Below are positions 33,743 to 46,013 of a DNA stretch of 64,000 bases, piece by piece. Below the pieces are notes generated by a model. It was not told where the DNA came from. It was given only the letters and a program-made list of their open reading frames with translations, and searched no databases. A program made the translations under genes and the position numbers. Source of the DNA: Tetracentron sinense (taxonomy: Eukaryota > Streptophyta > Magnoliopsida > Trochodendrales > Trochodendraceae); contig CM026566.1 in the NCBI GenBank assembly GCA_015143295.1, positions 4,141,072 through 4,205,071 of the forward strand, in the 5' to 3' direction. The number at the start of each line of letters is the position of its first letter. Positions within the stretch are counted from its first letter, which is position 1.

Positions 33743-36700
33743 GAACCCTACTAGTTAATGAGTATTTGGCTCGAGTATTGATTGATACCGGGTCTACTCA
33801 TTCGTTTGTCTCGCTGAGTTTTTCAGAAGGTTTTTCTGCAGGGCCAAGTCAGCTAGAACCGGAGTTAGCCATTTCGACTCCTCTCGGCAAAACAGTATTG
33901 GCAGATAAAGTGTATAGAAATAGTGTGGTCCAAGTTGGAAGCCACGAATTGGCGGTTGATCTCATCGTCCTTGGATTCCAAGACTTTGATGTTATATTGG
34001 GAATGGATTGGTTAGCAGCACATCATGGGCATGTAGCTTGCTTTGAGAAAATGGTACTCTTCAAGCCTGTAGAAGGAAAGCCATTCCACTTTCGCGGGTT
34101 GAAAAGTAGATCTATTGCTCGTTTGGCGGCGTTGAGCTTAGCTAACCCCGAGGTAAAGGACTCATCGACTATTCCGGTTGTGAGTGAGTTCCTGGATGTA
34201 TTTCCAGAGGAGTTGCCAGGATTGCCTCCAGATAGGGAGATTGAGTTTAAGATCGAGCTTGCACCAGGCACAGCTCCTGTTTTCAGAGCTCCATATAGGA
34301 TGGCCCCTATTGAACTCAAGGAGTTGAAGACTCAGTTGGAAGAATTGCAAGGCCTTGGCTTCATTCGACCAAGTGTCTCACCGTGGGGTGCCCCGGTGTT
34401 GTTTGTTAAGAAGAAAGATGGCTCGATGCGGATGTGTGTCGATTACCGGCAATTGAACAAAGTCACCATAAAGAATAGGTATCCCTTGCCTAGGATTGAT
34501 GACTTGTTCGATCAGTTGAAGGGAGCGAGATTTTTCTCGAAGATAGATCTTCGATCGGGTTATCACCAGTTGAAGATTAAGGCGGAAGATGTTCCCAAAA
34601 CTGCTTTCAGGACTCGGTATGGGCACTACGAGTTCTTGGTAATGCCTTTTGGACTCACGAACGCGCCGGCAGCCTTTATGGATTTGATGAACCGGGTGTT
34701 CCGGCCACACCTTGATAGGTTCGTGATTGCATTTGTGGATGACATCTTGGTCTATTCCCAGATACGGGAAGATCACACACGCGACCTATGCCTTGCCTTG
34801 GAAATGCTAAGAGAGCACAAGCTATACGCCAAACTTAGCAAGTGTGAGTTTTGGTTGGAAGAGGTGGCATTCCTAGGCCACGTTGTTTCTGCAGAAGGTA
34901 TATCGGTAGATCCAAAGAAGATCGAAGCAGTTATGAGTTGGGCGAGGCCCAAGAGTGTTACCGAGATACGCAGTTTTCTTGGGTTGGCAGGCTACTACAG
35001 GAGATTCGTAGAGGGTTTCTCTAGCCTTGCAGCACCGCTCACTTACCTGACAAGGAAGAATGCCAAGTTTGTATGGAGTGATAAGTGCGAGATCAGTTTC
35101 ACGGAACTGAAGAAGAGGCTTACTACAGCTCCTGTCCTTACAGTGCCATCCGGACCTCTTGGGTATGAGGTGTACAGTGATGCCTCACACGTTGGACTTG
35201 GATGTGTGCTTATGCAACACAAGAAAGTTATTGCCTATGCATCAAGGCAGTTGAAGGAGCATGAGAAGAATTATCCCACGCATGACTTGGAGCTTGCGGC
35301 GGTCGTGTTTGCACTTAAGATTTGGCGTCATTACCTTTATGGGGTGGAGTTCTATGTGTTCACTGATCACAAGAGTCTCAAGTATCTCTTTTCCCAAAAG
35401 GAGCTGAATCTAAGGCAACGGCGTTGGATGGAATTTTTGAAAGACTATGATTGTACCATTCAATACCACCCGGGTAAAGCAAATGTAGTGGCAAATGCTT
35501 TGAGTAGAAGACCTCAAGGGTTGTTAGCACATATGTTGGTTCAAGAATGGAAGCTATTAGAAGATTTGGCAAATCTGGACATCACTGTGAATGACTCTGT
35601 CCGTGGTCCTACCTTGGCAAATGTTACGGTTCGGCCATACATTATAGATTTGATCCAAGAATATCAAGCCATGGATGCTGAATTGTTGGCTTATCGGGAT
35701 AAGGAAGTTGCTAAGGGTAGTGAGGACTTCTCTCTCACTAGTCGGGGTGCTATCACATTCAAGGGAAGACTGTGCGTCCCAGCCAATGCAGATCTTCGAA
35801 GAGAAATTTTGGATGAAGCACACCGTTCGAAGTACCCAGTGCACCCAGGGGGTACAAAGATGTACCGGAACCTCAAGAGTCACTTTTGGTGGCGGAATAT
35901 GAAGAGGGAGGTTGCGGAATATGTGGCACGGTGCTTAGTGTGCCAACAGGTGAAAGCAGAACACATGCGACCCGCCGGTCTATTGCATTCCCTTCCGATT
36001 CCCGAGTGGAAATGGGAGAACATATCCATGGATTTCATAGTTGGCTTGCCAAAGACGGCAAGGGGCTCAGATGCGATATGGGTAGTAGTGGATCGTTTGA
36101 CAAAGTCCGCTCATTTCTTACCCTACCGAACTACTTTCAACTCAAGTCAGTTGGCTGCACTATACATCAAGGAAGTAGTTAGATTGCACGGAGTGCCTGT
36201 TAGTATTGTGTCGGATCGGGACCCAAGATTCACGTCAAGATTTTGGAAAAGTTTCCAGGAGGCTATGGGTTCCTGACTTGATTTCAGCACCGCTTTTCAT
36301 CCACAGACGGATGGACAAACCGAGAGAGTGAACCAAGTCATTGAAGACATGCTTCGGGCTTGTATGTTGGATTTCGGAGGCAGTTGGGAAGAGCACTTGC
36401 CATTGGTTGAATTTGCCTATAATAACAGCTATCAGGCAAGTATTCAAATGGCACCATTTGAGGCCTTGTATGGGCGAAGTTGTAGGTCTCCTCTCTATTG
36501 GGATGAGGTAGGCGAAAGGAAAGTACTTGGTCCGGAGTTGATTGAGCAAACTGCAAACACAGTTAAGATCATCCGAGATCGATTGAAAGCCGCTCAAGAT
36601 CGCCAGAAAAGTTATGCGGACACACGCCGTAGGGACTTGGAATTTCAAGTAGGGGATCAAGTTTTTGTGAAAGTATCTCCTAGCAAAGGGATCATGAGAT

Positions 36701-37068
36701 TTGGGAAGCGAGGCAAGCTCAGTCCTCGGTATGTTGGGCCTTTTGAGATTATCACACGGGTTGGTGAAGTTGCTTATCGAGTAGCTCTTCCACCTCACAT
36801 GGCTACAGTTCATAACGTAATCCATGTGTCCATGCTTCGGAAGTATCTTGCGGATCCTTCGCATGTCATAGACTTGGAACAGTTGGAGATTCGAGAGGAC
36901 CTCACCTTGATTGAAAAGCCAGTCCAGATTTTAGATCGAAGGAATCAGGTACTTCGCAACAAGACAATCCCTTTGGTTCTTGTGCAATGGCAACACCATG
37001 CTCGGGAAGAAGCTATATGGGAGCGTGAAGGCGAAGTCAAAGCAAAGTACCCAGAATTACTTGAATGA
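33743..37068 (+). pseudogene. pol: Element H Pol with a premature TGA
   Basis: Same order as B: protease [10 protein letters not shown] near 33780, RT with FVDDIL near 34735, RNase [11 protein letters not shown] near 35175, integrase zinc region CLVCQQ near 35935, core MDFIVG near 36030 and SDRDPRF near 36215, then QTERVNQ near 36315 and a chromodomain-like end. A single TGA at 36274-36276 stands where B has Arg (CGG), most simply a CGA to TGA change. It lies between the second Asp and the Glu of the integrase core. The frame continues unbroken to 37068. Otherwise intact, so loss of integrase is recent. Confidence 0.93.
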
Positions 37069-37149
37069 GTTTCTGTGTGAAGTCTGTATATGACTTGTAA
37101 TGTCCTTTTGATTTGTAATGCAAGTAGTATCTGAATTTCGAGGACGAAA

Positions 37150-37168
37150 TTTTGTAAGGGGGGGAGGA
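37150..37168 (+). other. Polypurine tract of element H
   Basis: GTAAGGGGGGGAGGA just before the 3' LTR start at 37169; the TTCGAGGACGAAATT box lies directly upstream. Confidence 0.9.
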
Positions 37169-39847
37169 TGTAGAGCCCCAGACTTTTTCATGCTTAATAC
37201 ATGACACTTTCGTTGTCATCTTGCCTTTTAAGAGGTATGATTAATAAATGAGGAAGAATTTGGAAATTTCGAAATGTCAGAAATGTTCCTCTTCGAAGTA
37301 CGAACAAAACGCAAGTTGAATCGTCAAAATTGGACGAACGAGTCAAAAGATATGGCCAAAACAGTCTGTACCTGTAGGAAATCGTAGCACAGACAACGTA
37401 CTCTGATAACGTATACTGTGTGCATCCGTTGTACAACTCACCACGGGCACGTTGTGCAGCTCACCATGGGTACGTTGTACAACTCACCACGGGCACGTTG
37501 TACAGCTCACCACGGGTACGTTGTACAACTCACCACGGGCACGTTGTACATGAGACATTGGCACTATTCATGGCACCACGAGTTGCACTATTCATGGCAC
37601 CACGAGTTACACTATTCACAGCACCACGAGTTGCACTATTCACGGCACCACGAGTTGGCACTATTCACGGCACCACGAGTTGGCACTATTCATGGCACCA
37701 CGAGTAGACACTATTCATGGCACCACGAGTTGCACTATTCACGGCACCACGAGTTGGCACTATTCATGGCACCACGAGTTGCACTATTCATGGCACCACA
37801 AGTTGGCACTATTCATGGCACCACGAGTTGGCACTATTCATGGCACCACGAGTTGCACTATTCACAGCACCACGAGTTGCACTATTCATGGCACCACGAG
37901 TTGGCACTATTCACGGCACCACGAGTTGGCACTATTCACGGCACCACGAGTTGGCACTATTCACAGCACAATGTGTTCAGCACTATTCACGGTCCTCGCG
38001 TCATTGCAGAAATCCCAGTAAGGGTATTACGGTCTTTTGGTCAGTTCACTCTTACCTTAAGAGTTTAACCCGAGCCTTTAGGGCTTCATTCGACACTTAG
38101 AGAGTTTGAGAGAATAGGAAAAAGGGGAGAAGGCGATTCCAACCTAGGGTTCCATTTTGGAGAGAAATCAAAGGGGTTTTGAAACCCTAGATCAACTTCA
38201 AGCCCGTTTTCTTCAAGATTTCGGTTCAAGCATTCGTGGAGCTCACGAATCAAGCTAGGGCAGCAACTCACAGCCATTTGGAAAGAGGGTTTCTTCCTCA
38301 TTTCTTCAAGGTCGGTACTTTTTACTACCCTCCTAGTTATAGTTCTTCTTTCTCCTCCTTTTCTCTTCATTTTCTTTTATTTACACATGTGCTATGAGAT
38401 GGATGAATGGTGAATGGTGAATGGTGAATGGTGAATGGTGAATGGTAAATGGTGAATGGTGAATGGAGATGGAAGGGGCGATTGGATGCCAGTGGTTGTG
38501 TGGTGATGATTAAAACAGGGAAGGGCATTGTTCCAATAATAAACATACATGTATGATTGAGTAAAACCATCTAGAAAAGCATGTTGTAGGGTAAATCCAT
38601 AATGAACACACCATGTTTGATGAAATGCCAAGGTGAATACAGTGAGCTGTAAAATAGGAAATACATGCCTATTAAATTCTGAATATTGCTAGGGCCTATG
38701 ATAGTGTGTTTCCTGTTTTCCCTAAATGCTATGAATATTGAATTGCTTAATCTTTGATGCTATATGTGATGTGAAATTACCCAATGGTCATGTTTAAATT
38801 TAAATGCAAGTATGTACACGGTTCCCACGAGCACGGCATGCATGACATGATTTATCGAGGTTTCCAAGAAGATGGATAGAGGTGGGGCATATCCTACGAT
38901 ATGTTTTACCCTGCTTTTCACAAGTAGACAAGAACCAACATTCCACGAGGGGTCTCCCCTCACTCACAAGTGCATATCATAAAGAAGGGTCTCCCTTCCC
39001 TCGCAAGTACATACATATCATAAAGAAGGGTCTCCCTTCCCTCGCAAGTGCATTGCATAAAGAAGGGTCTCCCTTCCCTCTTCCCTCTCAAGGCATCTCA
39101 CAAGTGCATCTCACAAGTTACATGATCACAAGCAAGCATGCATGACATGACATGACATACAAGAATCAAGCAAGATAGACAAGACAAGCTTTCAAGTACG
39201 AAAAGATATTTCAAGTCAAGTCAAGTGCACGATGTTTTCAAGAGGTTTTATCGGTTTTCTACGAATTACAAGCATGATTATAAACTGCTTTACTTCCTTG
39301 TATGATATGAATTGTTTCCGTTTGACATATATAAATTGCTCCTGATTATGTATTGCCATTTTTATGCTATAATTGTTGGTTAGTATTTAGTACCCGCTGA
39401 GTATTCCATGCTCAGCCGTTCTTATGTCGGCAGGTTCTGAGGGAGCTGCTGCTCCATTTGATGTTTGTGCTCCTGGTCCATGGGTGGAAGAGGAGTACGT
39501 CGAGGAGCCTTTGGAGGAACCTCCCGTAGAGGGTTACCAATAGGTGGTTGTAGATTCTGAGTGGATTAGCTGTGGGTGAAATGAGAGCTAGATTTATGTA
39601 TTTTGGCGGGCATGTCCGCACTTTCTTATGGTTACCTTTTTGTATAAACTTAGTTTTGCGTATGTATATACATAGAGGTTTGGTAGTCTTCCGTTGTGCT
39701 ATGTTAGAGTATCTTTCCGCGGTTTATATCCTCTATTGTATATGCTCTGTGGGTTTTTGCAGGTTAGTCTGTCAAGCAAGTCATGTAAGCCATGATTAGT
39801 CGTCCAAAGTTCACTCTAACTCCTAGGGTGGGTTTTGGGTCGCGACA
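37169..39847 (+). repeat. Element H 3' LTR
   Basis: 2679 bp, TGTAGAGCCCC to GGGTCGCGACA. Modules in order: U3 block near 37310-37365, minisatellite 37553-37985, leader, donor-like AAG/GTCGGT at 38311, CCATTCA-type repeat (here TGAATGG), hairpin repeats 38949-39090, stem-loop 39396-39416, micro-ORF, U5. Confidence 0.94.
39424..39543 (+). CDS. LTR micro-ORF, PWVEEEY family (H 3' LTR), 39 aa
   Basis: ATGTCGGCAGGT start, Ala-rich beginning, PFDVCAPGPW then VEEEYVEEP and EEPPVEGYQ, stop TAG. Strongly acidic. Same length in F, I and L (39 residues each) with substitutions mainly at third codon positions. Here the ATG is out of frame with the upstream ATG in the stem-loop. Function unknown. Confidence 0.5.
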   Translation: MSAGSEGAAAPFDVCAPGPWVEEEYVEEPLEEPPVEGYQ

Positions 39848-40329
39848 TGAATGGTGAATGGAGGTGGATGTTGGCGAATGGATGCCGTGTGGATGATGTG
39901 ATGAATGAATGGGGAAGGGCATTGTACTAATAATGAACATACAAGTGTGATGTGAGCATAACCCACCTAGAAAAGCATGATCTAGGTTTAAATGAATAAT
40001 CAACACACCCTATGTTTGATGAAATGCCAAGGTGAACAAAATAAATGATAAATTAAGGGAACCCATGCTTAAGTACTCTTGAAATTTGTTAGGGTTCATG
40101 ATAGTGTGTTTCTTACATTTCTTAAAATGTGTAGATTATTACTCACTTAAATTGTTATATGTTATGCTTTGTGAATTACCCCAAATTGCCATATTTAATT
40201 CCAAATGCAAGTATGCACACGATTTCACGAGCACGAATGCATGGCATGTTTTATCGGCGTTTTCAAGAACACGGTTTAGAGGTGGGGCATATCGTACGAT
40301 ATGTTTTACCTCACTTTTGGCAAGGACAA

Positions 40330-40600
40330 GACAATCATGCATTTTCATAAGAAGAGTCTCTCTTCCCTCGCAAGTGCATCCATAACATAAGAAGGGTCTC
40401 CCTTCCCTCGCAAGTACATCTCACAAGGACATCTCACAAGTGAAAGGGCATGACATGAGCATTTAGGAAGAAGGGTCTCCCTTCCCTCACAAGTAGTTTA
40501 CTTTTCCAAGCATGATACAAGCATGACATGGCACGGCATGACAAGTATGGGCATTTAGGAAGAAGGGTCTCCCTTCCCTCACAAGTAGTTTACTTTCCCA
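40330..40600 (+). repeat. Tandem hairpin units in LTR F
   Basis: Four GAAGGGTCTCCCTTC-like units (the first is GAAGAGTCTCTCTTC, a compensated change that keeps the stem), separated by CAAGTACATC or GACATGAGCATTTAG-type spacers. Confidence 0.75.
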
Positions 40601-40907
40601 AGCAAGCATGACATGGCATGACACACATGACACGCATGATACGATAAGATAAGACAAACATGACAAGTTTTCAAGCACGGAAATGGTATTTTCAGTCAAG
40701 TCAAGTGCACGGTGTTTTCAAGGGTGTTATCGGCTTTTCATGAAATACAAGCATGATTATCAATTGCCTTATTCCTTGTTATGATATTGATGGCTCCTGC
40801 TTTATATATGTGAAATGCTTCCTGCTTCCTATACTGCTATGGTTTTGCTATGACTATTGGTTAGTATTTAGTACCTGCTGAGTATTCCATGCTCAGCCGT
40901 ACTTCTT

Positions 40908-41027
40908 ATGTTGGCAGGTTCTGAGGGAGCAGCTGCTCCATTCGATGTTTGTGCTCCTAGTCCATGGGTGGAAGAGGAGTATGTCGAGGAGCCTTTGGAG
41001 GAACCTCCCGTAGAGGGTTATCAGTAG
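40908..41027 (+). CDS. LTR micro-ORF, PWVEEEY family (F), 39 aa
   Basis: ATGTTGGCAGGT start (Ser to Leu at residue 2), PFDVCAPSPW then VEEEYVEEP, ends VEGYQ and TAG. Stem-loop at 40877-40897. Confidence 0.5.
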   Translation: MLAGSEGAAAPFDVCAPSPWVEEEYVEEPLEEPPVEGYQ

Positions 41028-41333
41028 GTGGTGTTAGATTCTGAGTGGATTAACTGTGGGTGAGCATGAGTGATTATATCCATGTATTTTGGCGGGCATG
41101 TCCGCACTTTCTTTGTTTTGTTTTCTTTTATATTAAACTTGGACCATGTGTATATACTTATAGGTTTGTTAGACTTCCGCTGTGTTTTATAGTTATGCTT
41201 CCGCTGTTATCCTCTATTATATATGTTCTGTGGGTTTTGCAGGTTGGTTCGTCAAGTAAGTCATGTAAGTCATGATTAAGTCGTCCAAGATTCACTCTAA
41301 CTCCTAGGGTGGGTTTTGGGCCGCAACAAGAAA

Positions 41334-42175
41334 TCGCTCGACAATTTTCAGATTTGTGGACCATCTTACTACAAAGATTACAAATTGGTACTGCCTTCTC
41401 AATATCACTTCCTTACTTGTTCTCTTCAAACTTTCTTTTCTTGTTCCAGTCTCCTGATGATTTATTATCATAAGTCTTTCCGACTATTTTCTTTCCTTTG
41501 TCAAAACTAGGCTTTTGAAATTCCTCATGAACTCTTTCAATCTTCAAAGCCCAATCCAAAATATCTATGAACGACGTAAATCGTTGAACCGTAAACTTCC
41601 CTCAGATTGCAATCTTCAATCCTTCTTCAAACTTATTAATCCTCCATTGATCATCTTCCACCAATCGTGGTGCAAACCTCGAAAGTTCATTAAACTTTTG
41701 CTCATACTCACTAACGGTCAAACTTCCTTGTGTGAGTTGGAGAAATTCGATCTCTTTTCTTTTCTTCATTGAGGAAGAGAAATATTTCTCATAAAATAAC
41801 TCGGTGAATCTTGCCCATAGGATAGGCCTAAGGTTAGCTAGGATGGTTCTCTCGACTATTACCCACCAGTGTTCTGCTTCTTCTTCTAACATAAACACGA
41901 CTAACTCGGTCTTCTTTTCCTCAACACAGGCCATTGCTCGGAAAATCTTTTCAATTTCTTGAATCCATTTTTTGGCCACTAATGGGTCAGTAGACCCTGG
42001 GAACGTCGATGGTCTCAACCTCTTAAATCTCTCTATCCGACTTCCATTTCCTTGGTTCAAGGTTGGCACAATAGGAGCATTTTCAGGTTCTGTTGTTGTT
42101 GTATCAGGTTTGCTATGGTTGTTATGGCTTCAAAGGCTCCGGCTAGGGTATCGTTGGGGCTCTCCTAGGCGGCAT
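41334..42175 (-). pseudogene. gag: D1 gag, 5' part (frameshifted)
   Basis: ATG at 42175 (MPPR..., as in J at 49790), soon frameshifted. A long in-frame block follows at 41602-42069 with FKRLRPSTF, LEEEAEHWW and ELSRFAPRL, then decayed sequence to 41334 where LTR F inserted. The remainder continues at 28575. Confidence 0.85.
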
Positions 42176-42938
42176 GTTTTCCTATTTAAAACAATAGTAT
42201 AATAACTTGAAAATATAAACAATCAAGTAGACAATTTAGCCAAAAATCATAATATATAATTAGATAATACATCTATTCAAAGATAAACTTCAAACTTATA
42301 TCATTAATTCATAACCTATATATATAAGGCTCTAAATGGTTTTCCTGGATCCAAACTAAAAGCCTCAGAGTTATCTTCCAAACTCTCTTCCCATAAATCT
42401 TCATCTCTTGGAGGCTTACTTGTTACCTCATCTTTTGAGAAGTAATCATTTGAATCCATTTTTCAGTCACTAAATGATCAATAAATCCTAAAAATGATGC
42501 ATACTTTAATTTATTCCATTTACATCATTTTGAAGTCATCAAAATATTTTAGGATACTATCATTCTCAATCATATCCTAAAAACATAATTATTTCTGTCC
42601 AACTCTAAACGATCATATCAAAGTTATCCGAAAAATTTTCCTCAAATTCATCTTCAAAATTATGAGGATTACTCATTATTTATTTCTTGTAGTTTACATC
42701 TATCATCATAAATCACCATTAATATAATCCAATCATTCTATGACCTATTTTGCATAATCATCTCGACTAGTCATTCTATGATCTAGTTTGCATAATCATC
42801 TCGATTAGCCATATCCCCTAATCAAGGCACATTTGCCCTAGTCTATACTATGTATCTAGTCTATAACTAGATTTTGTTTTTGTATATCTATGTATAAAAC
42901 TAAGTTTTATACCTAGGCACATGCTATGATAGGAATTG
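42176..42938 (-). other. D1 leader with a possible pre-gag ORF
   Basis: On minus, about 42460-42310 encodes MDSNDYFSKDEVTSK followed by an acidic stretch, and J has a related but stop-containing copy (MDSNEYISEDEVTSK near 49508). The shared frame suggests a small ORF upstream of gag in this family. The rest of the leader shows nothing I can name. Confidence 0.5.
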
Positions 42939-42953
42939 CCTGCTTTGATACCA
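42939..42953 (-). other. Primer-binding site of D1
   Basis: Minus strand TGGTATCAAAGCAGG, two bases inside the LTR. J has TGGTATCAAAGCGAGG, so the D/J family uses this variant Met-tRNA-type site. Confidence 0.85.
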
Positions 42954-42955
42954 AC

Positions 42956-45739
42956 TGTCACGACTCGACTTAAACTTAACATTTCACTAATGAAATTTAA
43001 GTATAAATCCGACCATGAGATCCTCTTTTCTCATATATTGCGGAAGCATAAATACCAAGGGAATTTAAAATTTTAAACTCTTCCTTATCCATTCACAATT
43101 GTCATCATTTCATGTCCATATGAAACTTAATGTTTACATAATCCAACTTAATTAAATCAAAATTAACATAACATAAGGAAATATAAAAGCATAATTAAAA
43201 GCGACTTCGCCCTTCCTCGAACGTTACTTCCAATTCGATCCTTCACCAGTTCATCTGGTGACGTAAAATGTCAGTGAGCTATGAAGCCCAATAAGAATTT
43301 TAATAACATTAAAGCATAATATAATTATTTAAATAAACAACCTTTTTGCAGTAATATAATATTAAACTCTTTCATATTATGTAAACACTTTAGATATTTC
43401 CTTTTAAATATCTTTTAATTGTATCCGGTTTATCTTAAACTTGTCTCTCAAGATGATAGCCGAAAGGTACACCTCTTTAGACTCATTTCGTCTTGGAGTT
43501 CTCATTAACTGCTCATGAAGTATTGCCGAGCGGTCTTTCTTTACTTCGCCATTGTCTTGAGACCCTTTTAAGATAAACATTATTTATCTTTCGTTTACCT
43601 TTTTTTTTCCAGACTTATCTTAAACCTGTCTCGCAAGATGATTGCCGAAAGGTGCACCTCTTTAGACTTATTCCATCTTAGAGTTCTTATTAACCCCTCA
43701 TGAAGTATTTTCGAACGGCCTTCCTTTACCTCGCCACTGTCTTGAGACTTTTTTAAGATGAGCGTTATTTATCTTTCTTTTACCTTTTTTTTTCCATACT
43801 TATCTTAAACCTATCTCGCAAGATGATTGCCGAAAGGTACACCTCTTTAGACTCAGTCCGTCTTGGAGTTCTCATTAATCCCTCATGAGGCCTTCCTTTA
43901 CCTCGTCACTGTCTTGAGACCTTTTTAAGATAAGCGTTATTTATCTTTCTTTTACCTTTTCTTTTCCAGACTTATCTTAAACTTAGCTCGCAAGATGATC
44001 GCCGAAAGGTACACCTCTTTAGACTTATTTCGTCTTGGAGTTCTCATTAACCCCTCATGAAGTATTGTCAAACGGTCTTCCTTTATCTCGCCACTATCTT
44101 GAGACCTTTTTATGATAAGCGTATTTTTCTTTTTCTACATTGCCTACTCTTAGCTTAAGACCTTATAAGATATTTATCTCATTTCCCATGTCTTATAAAT
44201 AAATCATCCAATTTCCTTTGTCTTTTCTTAGCTTAAGACTTACAATATAAATTATTTCATTCCTCTTTCTAGGAAATATCAACACATATAAAAATCGTCT
44301 TATTATAATTATATATATACTATTTTCATTCTTTAAAATATAGTTAGTTTCCATAACAATTACCCTTGTAAACATTTCTACAAATATTCCTTTAAAATAA
44401 CCCTTATCTAATATAATATTTAGAAGAGAGTATACACATGCAAGATATACATAACATCATTATTATGCCATTTTCAAACCAAGGTGAAAACATACTTAAC
44501 CCTTACTTACTCTTACCCTTTATTCTAAATCGTCGTTTAGAATAAGATTACCGAAATTACTTACTTATTTCATCTTACTAACCTTCATTCTAAATCACCA
44601 TTTAGAATAATATTACCAAAATCACTTGCTCTTTTGCCGAATCCGAATTAGGGTCGCTTAGCACCTTTTTTTTCTTCTTTCTCCTTTCTTTCTTTCTTTC
44701 TTCCTTCTTTCTCTTTCCTTTCTTTCTGTCTAATCTTTCATGGCTTTGCACCAAATGGAGCGCATCAAGGGGTGGGCATGGGGTCCTTTATATAGGCAGG
44801 GGTCTTGGTCTCATTAAATCTTGGTTCATCCCCTTTTATTAACTCTTAGTTCATGAACTCAATTAATTACATGAACCTAATTAATTGGATTCATTATAAT
44901 TAATTCATTCTAATTCATGAATCACTTTAGATTCATGGTTAACTCATTCTCCTAACCATAGTTCGTGTACCATATTAAATTAGATCCATGGTTAACCCCT
45001 AAGGTTAATACTCTAACCTTGGTTAATGATACAAGATTCATGTTTCTTAACTAAATACATAACCAAGGGTTTAGTACTTAGCTATGTACATCTTAACCAA
45101 ATGTCCAAGGGTTAAGACCCTTATTAATGATATTCATGCACTAGTGTGAACAAGGGTGGGCGTGAGCTTTATCCAAGGTAAAAGATTTGGGTTCTTCTCC
45201 CTTATCTCATTCTTACTTCCCTAGTTTCATGAATATAATTAATGCAAATGCCAGGTGGCACATATCACTTAGGATTTCATCTTGATCGTCCATCATGCCA
45301 CATGATTAACCCATCGAGTTAAATACCTCTAACCTTGATTAATCTTGGACACCCCTACTAGGGAATTGACAAGTGGCACTAGATACCCCAATATTAAATC
45401 TTGTAAGTCCATCACATAGATGATGATGTGTGGTGATTGATGCTTCTAACTCATGATTAACACATCATCTAACCTATGATTAATTCATGATATACTCCCT
45501 CATTAATTATTTGGACATCCCCCCTAGGATGTTTCCATGTGGCACTTGCCACTTGCCATAATCTTAGCTAATGTCTCCTTTCTAATATATACATGCATTG
45601 ATATTAGGTTTAATACATAGTATATATTTTCATCTACCTTAAGCAATCATTAAATCACATGCTTAAGTAATGATAGGAATTTCCTAATAAATATTTAATA
45701 TGGAATATTTTTAATTCTAAAAATATTTGGGTCGTTACA
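42956..45739 (-). repeat. D1 5' LTR
   Basis: 2784 bp, TGTCACGACTCG at 42956 to GGGTCGTTACA at 45739, followed by the GTTGG duplication. Contains four copies of a near-185-bp unit (43430-44130), a pyrimidine tract on plus (44665-44730), and a TATA box on minus (44785-44794). Confidence 0.93.
43430..44130 (-). repeat. Near-185-bp tandem repeats in D1 5' LTR
   Basis: Four units each containing CTCGCAAGATGATCGCCGAA (or close variants), CTCCTCATGAAGTATT-like and CGCCACTGTCTTGAG segments. Two units remain in D1 3' LTR piece 3 and about two in J (46480-46880). Confidence 0.85.
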
Positions 45740-45744
45740 GTTGG

Positions 45745-46013
45745 ATTGTGAACCTGGTAGTGCAGTCTGCAGATTGTAAACGAGAGGATGAGGACAATTC
45801 TTTCTTCACCATTAAACCTTCTAAATTCTATTATAGGAAGAGTGAGAGAAAAGAGCAAGGGCTATTTAACCATTAGTAAGAAAGTTTCTCAATCTTCCTA
45901 ACCTCATGGTTGGAGTAGATAAGTTAAAGATTATCTTTCCTCTTTACAAACTCTAAGAAAGGAGGTAATTGATAAGGTGTAGTAGACTACTGCTATAATG
46001 TATGCAATTTTGA
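45745..46013. other. Old sequence right of D1
   Basis: Continuation of the locus left of D1 (before 10994). A plus frame around 45770-45875 reads like degraded coding sequence (EDEDNSFFTIKPSKFYYRK then a stop) but I do not recognise it. Confidence 0.35.

Larger units (their letters stand above)
29402..39847 (+). mobile_element. Element H: gypsy element with inverted 5' LTR
   Basis: Coding is plus strand with a normal plus-strand 3' LTR (37169-39847), but the left LTR (29402-32024) is in minus orientation. The whole unit is flanked by TGAAT at 29397-29401 and 39848-39852, in sequence belonging to LTR F. Both outer termini are therefore U5 ends (TGTCGCGACCC and GGGTCGCGACA). The normal primer site after the 5' LTR is absent. 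Gag and pol are near-intact apart from one stop. Confidence 0.88.
28586..41328 (+). repeat. Solo LTR F (interrupted by element H)
   Basis: TGTAGAGCCCC at 28586 and GGGCCGCAACA at 41328, flanked by AGAAA at 28581-28585 and 41329-41333. Without H (29402-39847) and its duplication it is about 2.3 kb. U3 has a GATCGATCGGT palindrome array like A and B (28798-28985), while its second half closely resembles the H LTR. It disrupts D1 gag. Confidence 0.9.
10999..45739 (-). mobile_element. Element D1 (composite): old gypsy element carrying four later insertions
   Basis: Minus-strand element with 3' LTR pieces at 10999-11052, 20886-21422 and 24444-26611, interior pieces at 26612-28585 and 41334-42955, and 5' LTR at 42956-45739. 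GTTGG flanks both outer ends (10994-10998 and 45740-45744), proving one insertion event. B, C, F and H were inserted later. The 3' LTR, with B and C removed, has about the same length as the 2784-bp 5' LTR. Its own pol has large deletions. Confidence 0.9.

Noticed and set aside
37169-39847. H right LTR considered as an independent solo insertion
   Set aside because: It is preceded by a purine tract and pol of H, and its outer flank TGAAT matches the flank of the inverted left LTR.
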